Source of the DNA: Ruminococcoides intestinihominis
Lineage (GTDB): Bacteria > Bacillota > Clostridia > Oscillospirales > Acutalibacteraceae
Direction: 5' to 3'
Assembly (NCBI RefSeq): GCF_040096285.1
Contig: NZ_JBBMEY010000007.1
Coordinates: forward strand, 1 to 64,000
Length of the DNA: 64,000 nucleotides
The translations under genes were made by a program, and so were the position numbers. The notes under the pieces are model-generated. The model saw nothing but the letters and a program-made list of their open reading frames with translations, was not told the origin of the DNA and searched no databases. Below are positions 51,511 to 59,730 of this stretch, one piece after another; positions within the stretch are counted from its first letter, which is position 1, and each line of letters opens with the position of its first letter.

Positions 51511-52674
51511 TTAAATTCCAACATAATGGACTTCATCCACTATTTTACCGTTAAAGTAATATACTCTAGGAATTCTCTTACTAACATCACAAACAAACTC
51601 ATAGTTAAATGAACCGGCTGTTTCGGCTACTTCTTCACAAGATAAGAATTCATCACCATCTTTACCTACTAAAGTAACTGTATCTCCAACCTTAACATTC
51701 GGAATATCTGTAACATCTATCATAAACTGGTCCATACAAACTCTACCAATAATATTAGCTCTCTTACCGTGAATAAGAACTTGACCTTTGTTACTTAGTG
51801 AACGAGGATAACCGTCAGCATAACCAACAGGAACAGTTGCAACTATTGTATCCTTATCAGCAACATAAGTACCACCATAACCAACTGCAACACCTTTGCA
51901 GATAGTCTTAACAAATGAAACAGAAGTTTTTAGTTCCATAGCCGGAATAATCTTAAAATCTTCTTCTCTCATTTCGTGACTAGGATATAGACCATAGTTG
52001 ATAATACCACTACGAACAATATTTAGGTTCATATTAGGTAATTCCATAATAGCTGCTGAGTTGCTAACATGGCAATTCTTAAGCTCTATTCCCTCATTCT
52101 CCAGCTTTTCTTTAAAGTTCATAAATCTGTTATACTGGTCAATAGCAATACTTTTATCAACTTCATCAGCTCTGTATAAATGAGTAAACATACCGTCAAT
52201 CTTAATATTAGGCAATTTTGCAATTTCCTTAATAACTTCAACACTTTCATCAGTATCGGCAAAACCAATTCTGCTCATACCTGTATCAAGTGCCAGGTGA
52301 CATATTGCAAACTTATTCATCTTTACTGCTGTATCAGAAAAGTTCTTAGCCATATCATAAGAGAAAATTGCAGGAATTAAATCATAGTTAATTACATCTT
52401 CATACTGTAACTTATCGGTATATCCCAAAAGATTAATAGGCTTTGTAAAACCTGCTACTCTAAGGTCAACACCTTCCTCTACAACTGCAACTGCATATCT
52501 ATCAATTAAGTCGTCACAATACTTTGCAATTTGTTTTGCACCATGACCATAACCGTCAGCCTTGATAACTGCCATTAACTGAGTACCTTCTTTGATACTG
52601 TCTTTAACTAACTGAAAGTTATGATGGATTGCATCTAAATTTATATTAGCTTTTGCTCTATAATATTTTTCCAT
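51511..52674 (-). CDS. alr: Alanine racemase
   Basis: 387 aa from the ATG at 52674; an upstream frame opening at 52734 lies in the promoter and is rejected. The PLP-dependent enzyme makes D-alanine for peptidoglycan. The PLP-lysine motif is 'AVIKADGYGHGA' (about residue 39), 'GMSRIGF' is conserved, and the C-terminal domain has 'GYADGYPRSLSNKG' and 'GRVCMDQFMID'. It is a single-gene unit with its own promoter and terminator. Confidence 0.97.
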   Translation of the reverse strand: MEKYYRAKANINLDAIHHNFQLVKDSIKEGTQLMAVIKADGYGHGAKQIAKYCDDLIDRYAVAVVEEGVDLRVAGFTKPINLLGYTDKLQYEDVINYDLIPAIFSYDMAKNFSDTAVKMNKFAICHLALDTGMSRIGFADTDESVEVIKEIAKLPNIKIDGMFTHLYRADEVDKSIAIDQYNRFMNFKEKLENEGIELKNCHVSNSAAIMELPNMNLNIVRSGIINYGLYPSHEMREEDFKIIPAMELKTSVSFVKTICKGVAVGYGGTYVADKDTIVATVPVGYADGYPRSLSNKGQVLIHGKRANIIGRVCMDQFMIDVTDIPNVKVGDTVTLVGKDGDEFLSCEEVAETAGSFNYEFVCDVSKRIPRVYYFNGKIVDEVHYVGI

Positions 52675-52705
52675 TGTAAACACTTCTTTTCGTTTATTCT
52701 TTATA

Positions 52706-52734
52706 ATTATACATTTCCAAACAAGGATAATCAA
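52706..52734 (-). promoter_or_regulatory. Promoter of alr
   Basis: TTGATT (52729-52734) and a perfect TATAAT (52706-52711) on the minus strand with a 17-base spacer, about 32 bases ahead of the alr ATG. Confidence 0.8.
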
Positions 52735-52828
52735 GTTTATTTAAGTTTTTTATTTAACTACTTTTATATTTCAGATTTTTGTACTATAATATTCTAAAAA
52801 TATAAGGCGCATTAACCTCTATAAACCC

Positions 52829-52857
52829 TCGACTTTTTCTATTAAATATGTTAAAAT
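52829..52857 (+). promoter_or_regulatory. Possible promoter of the small membrane gene and PPTase
   Basis: TCGACT (52829-52834) and TAAAAT (52852-52857) with a 17-base spacer, 28 bases ahead of the start codon. A TATAAT at about 52786 lacks a good -35. Confidence 0.5.
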
Positions 52858-52885
52858 TTATTATATATGAAACTGAGGAAAAGAT

Positions 52886-53281
52886 ATGTTATTAGTAAAT
52901 TTTTTTGATTTTATATGTAAAAAATTTGGAAGAAGTTTCTTTATAATTTTTAAGATAATTATTCCATTTCTTGCAATGCTGGTACCGATTGACCAAGTGT
53001 GCAAATGGCTGATGATTTCTTCTTCCAAAGTTACTGCGTTAATTTTATATGCTTGTTTTTTAGCAATGCTTATTTTTGTACCAAAAATAGCATCGGTTGT
53101 TGAGTTTATTGTAATAGGACTTGCATTTATTCTGTGCTTTTCTTTAGGTTCAGTTACCCATTTATTCGGATGGACAGTTATGATATTTGCCGGAATATTT
53201 CTATTCTTTAAGGTTCTATTTTTCCTAGCTATGCTAATTAAACAAGCAAATTCTAATATAGAAATGGATAGTAAAGAGTGA
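52886..53281 (+). CDS. Small polytopic membrane protein of unknown function
   Basis: 131 aa with four hydrophobic spans (about 18-37, 44-64, 68-88 and 94-117). The N-terminus is short and basic, and the tail is charged. No family was recognised. It has an ATG with GAGGAAAAG ahead. It precedes a Sfp-type PPTase by 35 bases on the same strand, so they may be cotranscribed; a palindrome lies between them. Confidence 0.65.
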   Translation: MLLVNFFDFICKKFGRSFFIIFKIIIPFLAMLVPIDQVCKWLMISSSKVTALILYACFLAMLIFVPKIASVVEFIVIGLAFILCFSLGSVTHLFGWTVMIFAGIFLFFKVLFFLAMLIKQANSNIEMDSKE

Positions 53282-53284
53282 TAT

Positions 53285-53302
53285 GCAAAATTTAAATTTT
53301 GC
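53285..53302. repeat. Perfect 18-bp palindrome before the PPTase ribosome site
   Basis: GCAAAATTTAAATTTTGC is a perfect palindrome that overlaps the end of the spacer and ends 2-3 bases before the AAGGAG site of the PPTase gene. In RNA it would form at most a weak stem; as DNA it could be an operator. Confidence 0.5.
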
Positions 53303-53316
53303 AAAAGGAGAAAATT

Positions 53317-53964
53317 ATGGTTGAAACATTTATTTTAAATACCGACCCACTAGATAGCAGAGAACTATTTGAACAGTTACTGGAACAGGTTGATGACACT
53401 AGAAAAGAAAAAATATTAAAATTAAGAACCTTTACAAAGCAAAAGCAATCTTTAGGTGCAGGACTACTAATAAAAAAATATGTTGGGGATATTCATTCTC
53501 TAAACAAAAACGGCAAGCCTAAAAACAACAATACCGAATTTAACATTAGTCATAGTGGTAAGTATGTTGTACTGACAAAAGGCGGTACAGAGCCTGTGGG
53601 TGTTGATATTGAACTTATGCAAAGAGGTAACAAGCATATTGCACCAAGATTTTTTACACTTGATGAATGTGTACAAATTGACCGTAGCTATGACCCTGAT
53701 AAAACATTTACACAGATTTGGACTTTAAAGGAAGCATTTCTAAAATGCATTGGTTCAGGTGTTGGCAAAGATTTAAAGAGATTTACAATTCATATTGATG
53801 ATGAAAAAATCAGAATTGACAACAGAATCAACAGAAATTTCTACTACTTTAAGGAATATGATGTTTCCGGTTATAAACTTTCTGTTTGTAGTGAAGATAA
53901 CAGATTTTCGGAAACTTTGGAAGATGTTACCGATGAAATCTTTAAATTAGAAGAAACTAAATAA
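53317..53964 (+). CDS. 4'-phosphopantetheinyl transferase, Sfp type
   Basis: 215 aa from the ATG at 53317 (AAGGAG site); the frame opening at 53299 is inside the palindrome region. It moves phosphopantetheine from CoA to a carrier protein serine. Motifs 'FNISHSGKYVVL', 'VGVDIELMQRG' (metal-binding Asp-x-Glu) and 'WTLKEAFLKCIGSG' are present. Sfp-type enzymes often serve NRPS/PKS carriers, but none are nearby, so it may act on the fatty-acid ACP or on distant clusters. Confidence 0.92.
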   Translation: MVETFILNTDPLDSRELFEQLLEQVDDTRKEKILKLRTFTKQKQSLGAGLLIKKYVGDIHSLNKNGKPKNNNTEFNISHSGKYVVLTKGGTEPVGVDIELMQRGNKHIAPRFFTLDECVQIDRSYDPDKTFTQIWTLKEAFLKCIGSGVGKDLKRFTIHIDDEKIRIDNRINRNFYYFKEYDVSGYKLSVCSEDNRFSETLEDVTDEIFKLEETK

Positions 53965-53979
53965 TCAACAACAAAAGTA

Positions 53980-54003
53980 ATGGCACTTCATTTGAAGTGC
54001 CAT
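53980..54003. terminator. Bidirectional terminator between the PPTase and trkH
   Basis: A perfect 10-bp stem (53980-53989 with 53994-54003) with an ATTT loop, flanked by T/A runs. It contains the same 18-base core as the terminator at 218-235. Confidence 0.85.
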
Positions 54004-54027
54004 TTTTGTATTTATATTGATTTTTGA

Positions 54028-55479
54028 TTAAACTCTTCTTTTCCAAGTTGATGGAATTAATAGAATCATCATAGGAAAAATCTCAAGTCTACCGGCAAGC
54101 ATATCGAAAGAAAGAACAATCTTGCTTAAAGCAGATAAATGTGCAAAGTTAGAAGTTGCACTAACACCATCCATACCAGGACCAACATTGTTAAAACAAG
54201 TAACTACTGCTGTAAAAGTAGTTACAAGGGATTCACCCTCAATGCTGACAAGCAATGTACTTGCTAAAAGAATAAACACATAAATAACAAGGTATGTGTT
54301 GATACCCTTTAGAATACTGTTATCAACACTTTTTTTGTTTATTCTAACACTCATAACCTGTCTAGGGCGTACCATTTGCTTAATATCTCTTATCATCTGC
54401 TTAAAGTAAAGTACAATTCTTGTAACCTTAATACCACCGGCAGTAGAACCTGCCATACCACCAACAAACATTAAGCTGATCAGTATTACCTTAGAAAATA
54501 CAGACCATTGCTCAAAATCGGCAGTTACAAAGCCTGAGGTACTGACTATGGAAGCAACTGTAAAGTAAGAATCTCTAAAGGCAGTTTCAAATGCCATTTT
54601 ACCTGTTGAAAGTAAGTTAACACATATCAAAACGACACTTGCAGTTACCATTCCTAAATAAACCTTTAGTTCAGTATCTTGGAATACAGCCTTAAACTTT
54701 CTTAGTATCATAAAGAAATATAGGTTAAAATTTACACCGAACAATAACATAAATGTTGCAACCACATATTCAACATACGGACTGTGATAACCGGCAATAG
54801 ATGCACCCTTTACCGAGAAACCACCTGTACCGGCAGTTGCAAAAGCAGTAACAACACTGTGATAAAAGCCAATGCCGGAGAACATTAACATAACAATCTC
54901 CAGTGCAGTTAAGATAAAGTATAGAATATAAAGAATTCTGGCTGTATCAGTTAGCTTACTAACAATTTTACCGGCTTTAGGTCCCGGAACTTCGGCTCTC
55001 ATTAGGTGCATTGCCTGACCGTCACCCTGAGGTACAATAGCCATTAAGAATGTAATAACACCCATACCACCTATCCAGTTAGTAAAACTTCTCCAAAATA
55101 ATAATCCATAAGGATTACCCTCAACCTTAGTTAAGATTGATGAACCGGTTGTGGTAAAACCGGAAACTGTTTCAAAAAATGCGTCAAGATAGTTAGGTAT
55201 CATACCTGAAATAACAAATGGTAAACAACCAAATGCTGACATAAATATCCACGCAAGACCACAAATCATAAAACCCTCTTTAGCAAGAAGCATTTTATTC
55301 TTTGGGGTTTTCACACCAAAAGCAAGTCCAATACTAACTAAAATAACTATTGGAATCAAAAATGCAATCAGTGTATCATATTCACCATAAATAATAGCAA
55401 CGATAAGTGGAAGTATCATCAAAGCACCTTCCATAAACATTATCTTGCCAAGTACATTTACTACTGCTCTGTAATTCAT
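54028..55479 (-). CDS. trkH: Potassium uptake protein TrkH/KtrB
   Basis: 483 aa membrane translocation subunit. Four pseudo-repeated M1-P-M2 units are expected; selectivity-filter segments are visible as 'SGFTTTGSSI', 'ATAGTGGFSVKG', 'STSGFVTADF' and 'CFNNVGPGMD'. The C-terminus 'GRLEIFPMMILL' is a TrkH hallmark. It overlaps the end of trkA by 4 bases, so the channel and its regulator are coupled. Ion selectivity between K+ and Na+ coupling is not settled from sequence. Confidence 0.95.
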   Translation of the reverse strand: MNYRAVVNVLGKIMFMEGALMILPLIVAIIYGEYDTLIAFLIPIVILVSIGLAFGVKTPKNKMLLAKEGFMICGLAWIFMSAFGCLPFVISGMIPNYLDAFFETVSGFTTTGSSILTKVEGNPYGLLFWRSFTNWIGGMGVITFLMAIVPQGDGQAMHLMRAEVPGPKAGKIVSKLTDTARILYILYFILTALEIVMLMFSGIGFYHSVVTAFATAGTGGFSVKGASIAGYHSPYVEYVVATFMLLFGVNFNLYFFMILRKFKAVFQDTELKVYLGMVTASVVLICVNLLSTGKMAFETAFRDSYFTVASIVSTSGFVTADFEQWSVFSKVILISLMFVGGMAGSTAGGIKVTRIVLYFKQMIRDIKQMVRPRQVMSVRINKKSVDNSILKGINTYLVIYVFILLASTLLVSIEGESLVTTFTAVVTCFNNVGPGMDGVSATSNFAHLSALSKIVLSFDMLAGRLEIFPMMILLIPSTWKRRV

Positions 55480-56831
55480 ACAAATATATCCTCGATTGAA
55501 CGAATTGATTTACTCTTAGTAACAATGATAATTGAGTCACCGGCCTCAATTGTATCATCACCGTTAGGGAAAATAATCTTTTTCTTTCTGCTAATTGCTG
55601 CAACAAGAATGTCTTTCTTAAACTTTAAAGTGTGAATTGGCTTTCCTAAATAATCAGCATCATTTGGAGTAACAAACTCAATAGCCTCAATTCTGCCACC
55701 CATTAGTTTATATAGGTTTCTAATCTGGTCACTATTAGCATTAAGCTTTGCTCTTAAATACTTAACAATAGTAGAAGAAGTTACCTGACTAAGTGAAATC
55801 GCACTTTCTCCCATTACCTTCTCATAAAGTTGGAAAAACTCAGGTTCATTAATTTTAGTTACTTGCTTATGAACATGCAAGTTCTGTGCATACATAGCGA
55901 CAAGGAAATTAGCCTCATCGCTGTCTGTAACAGTAACAACTGCATCACATCTGTCAATGCCTTCTTCAATAAGAAGTTTATGGTCAGCAGAGTTACCAAG
56001 TACAATTCTGGCCTCAGGAAGATGACCGGCAAGGAACTTACATCTGTCACTGTTCTTTTCAATAATAGTAACATCAATACTCATCTTTGCAAGAATTGCA
56101 GAAAGATAAAAGGCAATCTTTGAACCACCGATTATCATAACATTCTTAACCTTATCCTTTAAGATTCCCATACCCTTTAAGAAGTTTACAACTTGCTTAT
56201 GGATACCGGTAATATAGATATTATCCTTTTCTCTGATTATAAAGTTACCGTTAGGGATAAATACCTCTTCACCACGCTTTACGGCACAAATTAGGAATTC
56301 ATTACCGTAAATCTGAGAAATCTCATAAATAGGTTTATCAATAATATTGTTACCTTCTTTGATAGATATTTCAATCATATCAATTTTGCCATTAGCAAAG
56401 GTTTCATAATTAGTTGCAGTAGGGAATTTTAGAATTCTGGAAATTTCCGAAGCAACACTCATATCAGGGTTAACCATCATAGAAATGCTAAGTTCATTTC
56501 TCATAAAGTCAATCTGATTAACATACTCAGGACTTCTAACTCTTGCGATAGCATGTCTTGCACCCATTTTTCTTGCAATTAAACAAGAAAGGATATTTAT
56601 TTCATCAGAATATGTTGTAGCAATTACAAGGTAAGCGTTCTCAACTCCTGCTTCTTTCAGAGTATCACACTGAGTACCGTTACCAAGTACACCGTTGACA
56701 TCTTGTTCATCAACAACTCTGTCAACTCTCTGTTCATCAATATCTACCACAACAACATCATAGTTTTCTTCTCTCAGGCTGCTAATAAGGCATTTGCCTA
56801 TCTTACCAGCACCGATTACAATAACATTCAT
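55476..56831 (-). CDS. trkA: Trk system potassium uptake regulator TrkA
   Basis: 451 aa cytoplasmic ring subunit with two TrkA-N/TrkA-C (RCK) pairs. The first Rossmann motif is 'IGAGKIGKCLISSL' with 'DIDEQRVD'. The second starts near residue 230 ('MIIGGSKIAFYLSAIL'), and each is followed by a TrkA-C domain. NAD(H)/ATP binding gates TrkH. It starts the trkA-trkH pair. A promoter at 56883-56910 and a 7-bp tandem repeat in the leader lie upstream. Confidence 0.95.
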   Translation of the reverse strand: MNVIVIGAGKIGKCLISSLREENYDVVVVDIDEQRVDRVVDEQDVNGVLGNGTQCDTLKEAGVENAYLVIATTYSDEINILSCLIARKMGARHAIARVRSPEYVNQIDFMRNELSISMMVNPDMSVASEISRILKFPTATNYETFANGKIDMIEISIKEGNNIIDKPIYEISQIYGNEFLICAVKRGEEVFIPNGNFIIREKDNIYITGIHKQVVNFLKGMGILKDKVKNVMIIGGSKIAFYLSAILAKMSIDVTIIEKNSDRCKFLAGHLPEARIVLGNSADHKLLIEEGIDRCDAVVTVTDSDEANFLVAMYAQNLHVHKQVTKINEPEFFQLYEKVMGESAISLSQVTSSTIVKYLRAKLNANSDQIRNLYKLMGGRIEAIEFVTPNDADYLGKPIHTLKFKKDILVAAISRKKKIIFPNGDDTIEAGDSIIIVTKSKSIRSIEDIFV

Positions 56832-56844
56832 TACACAATACCCC

Positions 56845-56865
56845 TGTAATTTGTAATTTGTAATT
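56845..56865. repeat. Three tandem copies of TGTAATT in the trkA leader
   Basis: Three exact 7-base units run end to end, just upstream of the trkA ribosome site and below its promoter. Copy-number change could alter the leader length. Confidence 0.7.
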
Positions 56866-56882
56866 TATAATATACCAGTATT

Positions 56883-56910
56883 ATTATATCACTATGAAAC
56901 AAAAAATCAA
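56883..56910 (-). promoter_or_regulatory. Promoter of trkA-trkH
   Basis: TTGATT (56905-56910) and a perfect TATAAT (56883-56888) on the minus strand with a 16-base spacer. Confidence 0.65.
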
Positions 56911-56982
56911 ACCTAAAAAGTCCCAATATAACAGAAAAGTTATTACAGTTTTGGAACATTTTCTACAATTGTCGCTTTTTTA

Positions 56983-57011
56983 TTGACTTAATCTATTTTA
57001 TTTGTTAAAGT
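56983..57011 (+). promoter_or_regulatory. Promoter of the YARHG lipoprotein gene
   Basis: TTGACT (56983-56988) and TAAAGT (57006-57011) with a 17-base spacer, followed by AAGGAGG and the TTG start. Confidence 0.65.
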
Positions 57012-57048
57012 AAAGTTAAATATGTACTATTAAGGAGGTATATTAATT

Positions 57049-57633
57049 TTGAAAAAGTTTTTAACTATTTTATCTATTGTGACTTTATCCTCTGCACTAC
57101 TAGTATTTGCAGGTTGTAGTACAGATAATAACAGCAGTTCAAGTAGCGAACCTAAAGAACCTACTGTAACAGTTTCTCAGTCTGTATCATTCAGCTTTAA
57201 GGCAACCTCATCTACAAAGGCTACAACAAAGCCATCAACTACTAAGAAAACAACTAAACCTTATACACAGCCAACAACTAAGTATGTTGCTCCTACTACT
57301 CAGTATGTAGCACCTACAACACATTATGTTGCTCCAACTACACAGTATGTAGCACCTACTACAAAGTATGTTGCTCCAACAACAAAGTATGTTGCACCAA
57401 GCAGTAACCGACTAACTGCAAGTGAAGTTAGCAAAATGTCTAAGACAGAAATTCAGAACAAAATCAACGACATTTACGCAAGTTATGGTTACATATTCAA
57501 AACAAAGAGTATTCAAGCTTATTATGAAAGTCAGTCATGGTATGTACCAAGATACACTTCAGAAACAACTGTTGAATCACTCTTTAGTGCAGATGACAAC
57601 TACAACAAAAACCTACTGGCACAATACAGATAA
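57049..57633 (+). CDS. Lipoprotein with Thr/Pro repeat stalk and YARHG domain
   Basis: 194 aa from a TTG start behind a strong AAGGAGG site. The lipoprotein signal ends in 'LLVFAGC' (lipidated Cys at about 23). A Ser/Thr-rich stretch leads to six copies of a seven-residue unit YVAPTT(K/Q/H) (about 78-120), a rigid wall-spanning stalk. The C-terminal 70 residues match the YARHG domain: 'INDIYASYGYIF' and 'SIQAYYESQSWY'. YARHG domains are extracellular and of uncertain binding role. It is a single-gene unit. Confidence 0.85.
   Translation: MKKFLTILSIVTLSSALLVFAGCSTDNNSSSSSEPKEPTVTVSQSVSFSFKATSSTKATTKPSTTKKTTKPYTQPTTKYVAPTTQYVAPTTHYVAPTTQYVAPTTKYVAPTTKYVAPSSNRLTASEVSKMSKTEIQNKINDIYASYGYIFKTKSIQAYYESQSWYVPRYTSETTVESLFSADDNYNKNLLAQYR
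57274..57399 (+). repeat. 21-bp tandem repeats encoding the YVAPTT stalk
   Basis: Six in-frame copies of a 21-base unit (Tyr-Val-Ala-Pro-Thr-Thr-Lys/Gln/His) with synonymous variation. Slippage would change stalk length without a frameshift. Confidence 0.8.
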
Positions 57634-57640
57634 AAACATT

Positions 57641-57667
57641 AGGGCAAGTTTTTACTTGCCCTTTTTT
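57641..57667 (+). terminator. Terminator after the YARHG lipoprotein gene
   Basis: AGGGCAAGT pairs with ACTTGCCCT (57641-57649 with 57654-57662) around a T loop, followed by a run of six T. Confidence 0.92.
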
Positions 57668-57668
57668 A

Positions 57669-57697
57669 TTGACAACAACCTATAAAACTAATAAAAT
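57669..57697 (+). promoter_or_regulatory. Promoter of nadE
   Basis: A perfect TTGACA (57669-57674) and TAAAAT (57692-57697) with a 17-base spacer, directly after the preceding terminator. A second TATAAT-like box lies at about 57703. Confidence 0.7.
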
Positions 57698-57734
57698 ATG
57701 CTTATAATATTAGTAAAACATTACGAGGTTTATT

Positions 57735-59663
57735 ATGAACGATTTTGTAAGAGTAGCCTCTGCCGTAATCAAAACTACTGTAGCAGATACTACAAAAAAT
57801 ACTGAAGAACATATTAAAATGATGGAAAAGTCAAGTAGTGAAAATGTTGACATTACTGTTTTTCCTGAATTATCTATTACAGGTTACACTTGTCAAGACC
57901 TATTCTTCCAGAAAGAACTACTTGACAAAACATATTCAAGCCTAATTGAAATTAAGAAAAAGTCTGAAAGGCTAAAGGGTATCTTTGTTGTAGGTGCTCC
58001 TATCAAGCACAAAAATCAACTTTTCAACTGTGCCGTTGTAATTTCTAAGGGTACTGTTTACGGTATTGTACCTAAGACTTATTTACCTAACTACAATGAG
58101 TTTTACGAAAAAAGATGGTTCAGTACAAGTATGGACACAGAAGACAGTTTTATTAACTTTGATGGTGAAGAAGTACCATTCTCACAAAATGTATTTGATG
58201 CAAATGGTTTTACATTTGGTGTAGAAATTTGTGAAGACCTATGGACACCTGTTCCACCATCAACTGTACTTTCTATGTCAGGTGCTGAAATTATCCTTAA
58301 CCTATCAGCAAGTAATGCACTTATTGGCAAAAGAGATTATGTAAACTCAATGGTTAAACAAAACAGTGGTAGCAACATTGCAACATATGTATATTGTTCA
58401 GCCGGTTCAGGAGAAAGCACCCAAGACCTTATTTACAGTGGTCACTCAATTATTTGTGAAAACGGTGTTATCTTAAAGGAAAACAAAGAAATTATTGAAA
58501 ACAACTACCTACTGATTACAGATACAGATTTAGGCAAAATTCGTTTTGACAGATTAAAGAACAAGTCATATAAAGACTGTATCACAAACAATATGTTTTC
58601 CACATTTGACACAGTAAATGTGGATTATTTAAGCGATAATGAGATTGTATCAAATGGTGAAATGTACTACATTGACAAAACACCATTTGTACCGTCAAGC
58701 AATAGCAAGAAACTTGAAAGATGCTTAGAAATTTTCTCAATGCAAGTTGAGGGACTAAGAAAGAGAATTTCTGTTATTGGTGGCAAAATGGTTGTTGGTG
58801 TAAGTGGTGGTCTAGACTCTACCCTAGCACTACTGGTTTGTGGTGAAGTTTGTCGCAGAATGGGCAAACCAATGACTGATGTTGTTGGTGTTACAATGCC
58901 TTGTTTCGGTACAACTGACAGAACATACAACAATTCCCTTGACTTAATGAGAACACTGGGCATTACTACAATGGAAATTCCTATTGCAGACAGTTGTCGT
59001 CAGCATATGAAGGATATTGGTCACAACGAAGAAGTACACGATATTACTTACGAAAATGTACAAGCAAGAGAAAGAACTCAAGTACTGATGGATGTTGCCA
59101 ACAAGGTTGGTGGTATTGTTGTAGGTACAGGTGACCTTTCAGAACTTGCACTTGGTTGGTGCACATACAATGCCGACCATATGTCAATGTACGGTGTTAA
59201 TGCCTCAATTCCTAAAACACTTATTAAGTGGATGATTGACGCAGTTGCAAAGAACAATATCTTTAAAGACAGTACTGCTACTCTTGAAGATATTATTGAC
59301 ACACCGATTTCTCCGGAACTTTTGCCTCCTACTAAAGATGGCAAAATTGCTCAGAAAACAGAAGAAAAGGTTGGTCCGTATTTGCTACACGACTTTTTCT
59401 TATACTATGTTCTTCGTTTTGGCTTTAGACCAAAGAAAATTTATTCACTTGCAGTTACTGCTTTTGACGGTGAATTTGACAAGGACACAATTAAGAAATG
59501 GTTAAAAACATTCTATCATAGATTCTTCACTCAGCAATTCAAGAGAAGTTGCCTACCTGACTGTGTAAAGGTTGGTTCAGTTTGCTTATCTCCAAGAGGT
59601 GATTGGCGTATGCCAACAGACTCAAGTGCAAAGCTATGGCTTGATGAGGTTGAAAGTTTATAA
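57735..59663 (+). CDS. nadE: Glutamine-dependent NAD+ synthetase
   Basis: 642 aa. It amidates nicotinic acid adenine dinucleotide to NAD+ with ATP, using glutamine as nitrogen source. The N-terminal nitrilase-type glutaminase shows the Glu-Lys-Cys triad: 'FPELSITGYTC', 'VPKTYLPNYNEFYEKRWF' and 'VEICEDLWTP'. The synthetase domain starts with the P-loop 'GVSGGLDSTLALLV' (about 355). Length matches the two-domain form. It is the first of three NAD-linked functions in the last 6 kb. Confidence 0.97.
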   Translation: MNDFVRVASAVIKTTVADTTKNTEEHIKMMEKSSSENVDITVFPELSITGYTCQDLFFQKELLDKTYSSLIEIKKKSERLKGIFVVGAPIKHKNQLFNCAVVISKGTVYGIVPKTYLPNYNEFYEKRWFSTSMDTEDSFINFDGEEVPFSQNVFDANGFTFGVEICEDLWTPVPPSTVLSMSGAEIILNLSASNALIGKRDYVNSMVKQNSGSNIATYVYCSAGSGESTQDLIYSGHSIICENGVILKENKEIIENNYLLITDTDLGKIRFDRLKNKSYKDCITNNMFSTFDTVNVDYLSDNEIVSNGEMYYIDKTPFVPSSNSKKLERCLEIFSMQVEGLRKRISVIGGKMVVGVSGGLDSTLALLVCGEVCRRMGKPMTDVVGVTMPCFGTTDRTYNNSLDLMRTLGITTMEIPIADSCRQHMKDIGHNEEVHDITYENVQARERTQVLMDVANKVGGIVVGTGDLSELALGWCTYNADHMSMYGVNASIPKTLIKWMIDAVAKNNIFKDSTATLEDIIDTPISPELLPPTKDGKIAQKTEEKVGPYLLHDFFLYYVLRFGFRPKKIYSLAVTAFDGEFDKDTIKKWLKTFYHRFFTQQFKRSCLPDCVKVGSVCLSPRGDWRMPTDSSAKLWLDEVESL

Positions 59664-59683
59664 TTTAATAATAAGCATACTAA

Positions 59684-59714
59684 AAGGGTTGCACAGAAGT
59701 GCAACCCTTATTTT
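59684..59714. terminator. Bidirectional terminator between nadE and the HAD gene
   Basis: A perfect 11-bp stem (AAGGGTTGCAC / GTGCAACCCTT, 59684-59694 with 59699-59709) with an AGAA loop. AAAA lies before it and ATTTTTA after it, fitting both converging genes. Confidence 0.9.
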
Positions 59715-59730
59715 TATACTAATTATATTT

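Noticed and set aside
52861..53304. Minus-strand 147-aa frame
   Set aside because: It is antisense to the small membrane gene, which has a better start, ribosome site and hydrophobic pattern.
53317..53964. PPTase as sign of a nearby NRPS/PKS cluster
   Set aside because: No carrier, adenylation or ketosynthase domains occur in the window.
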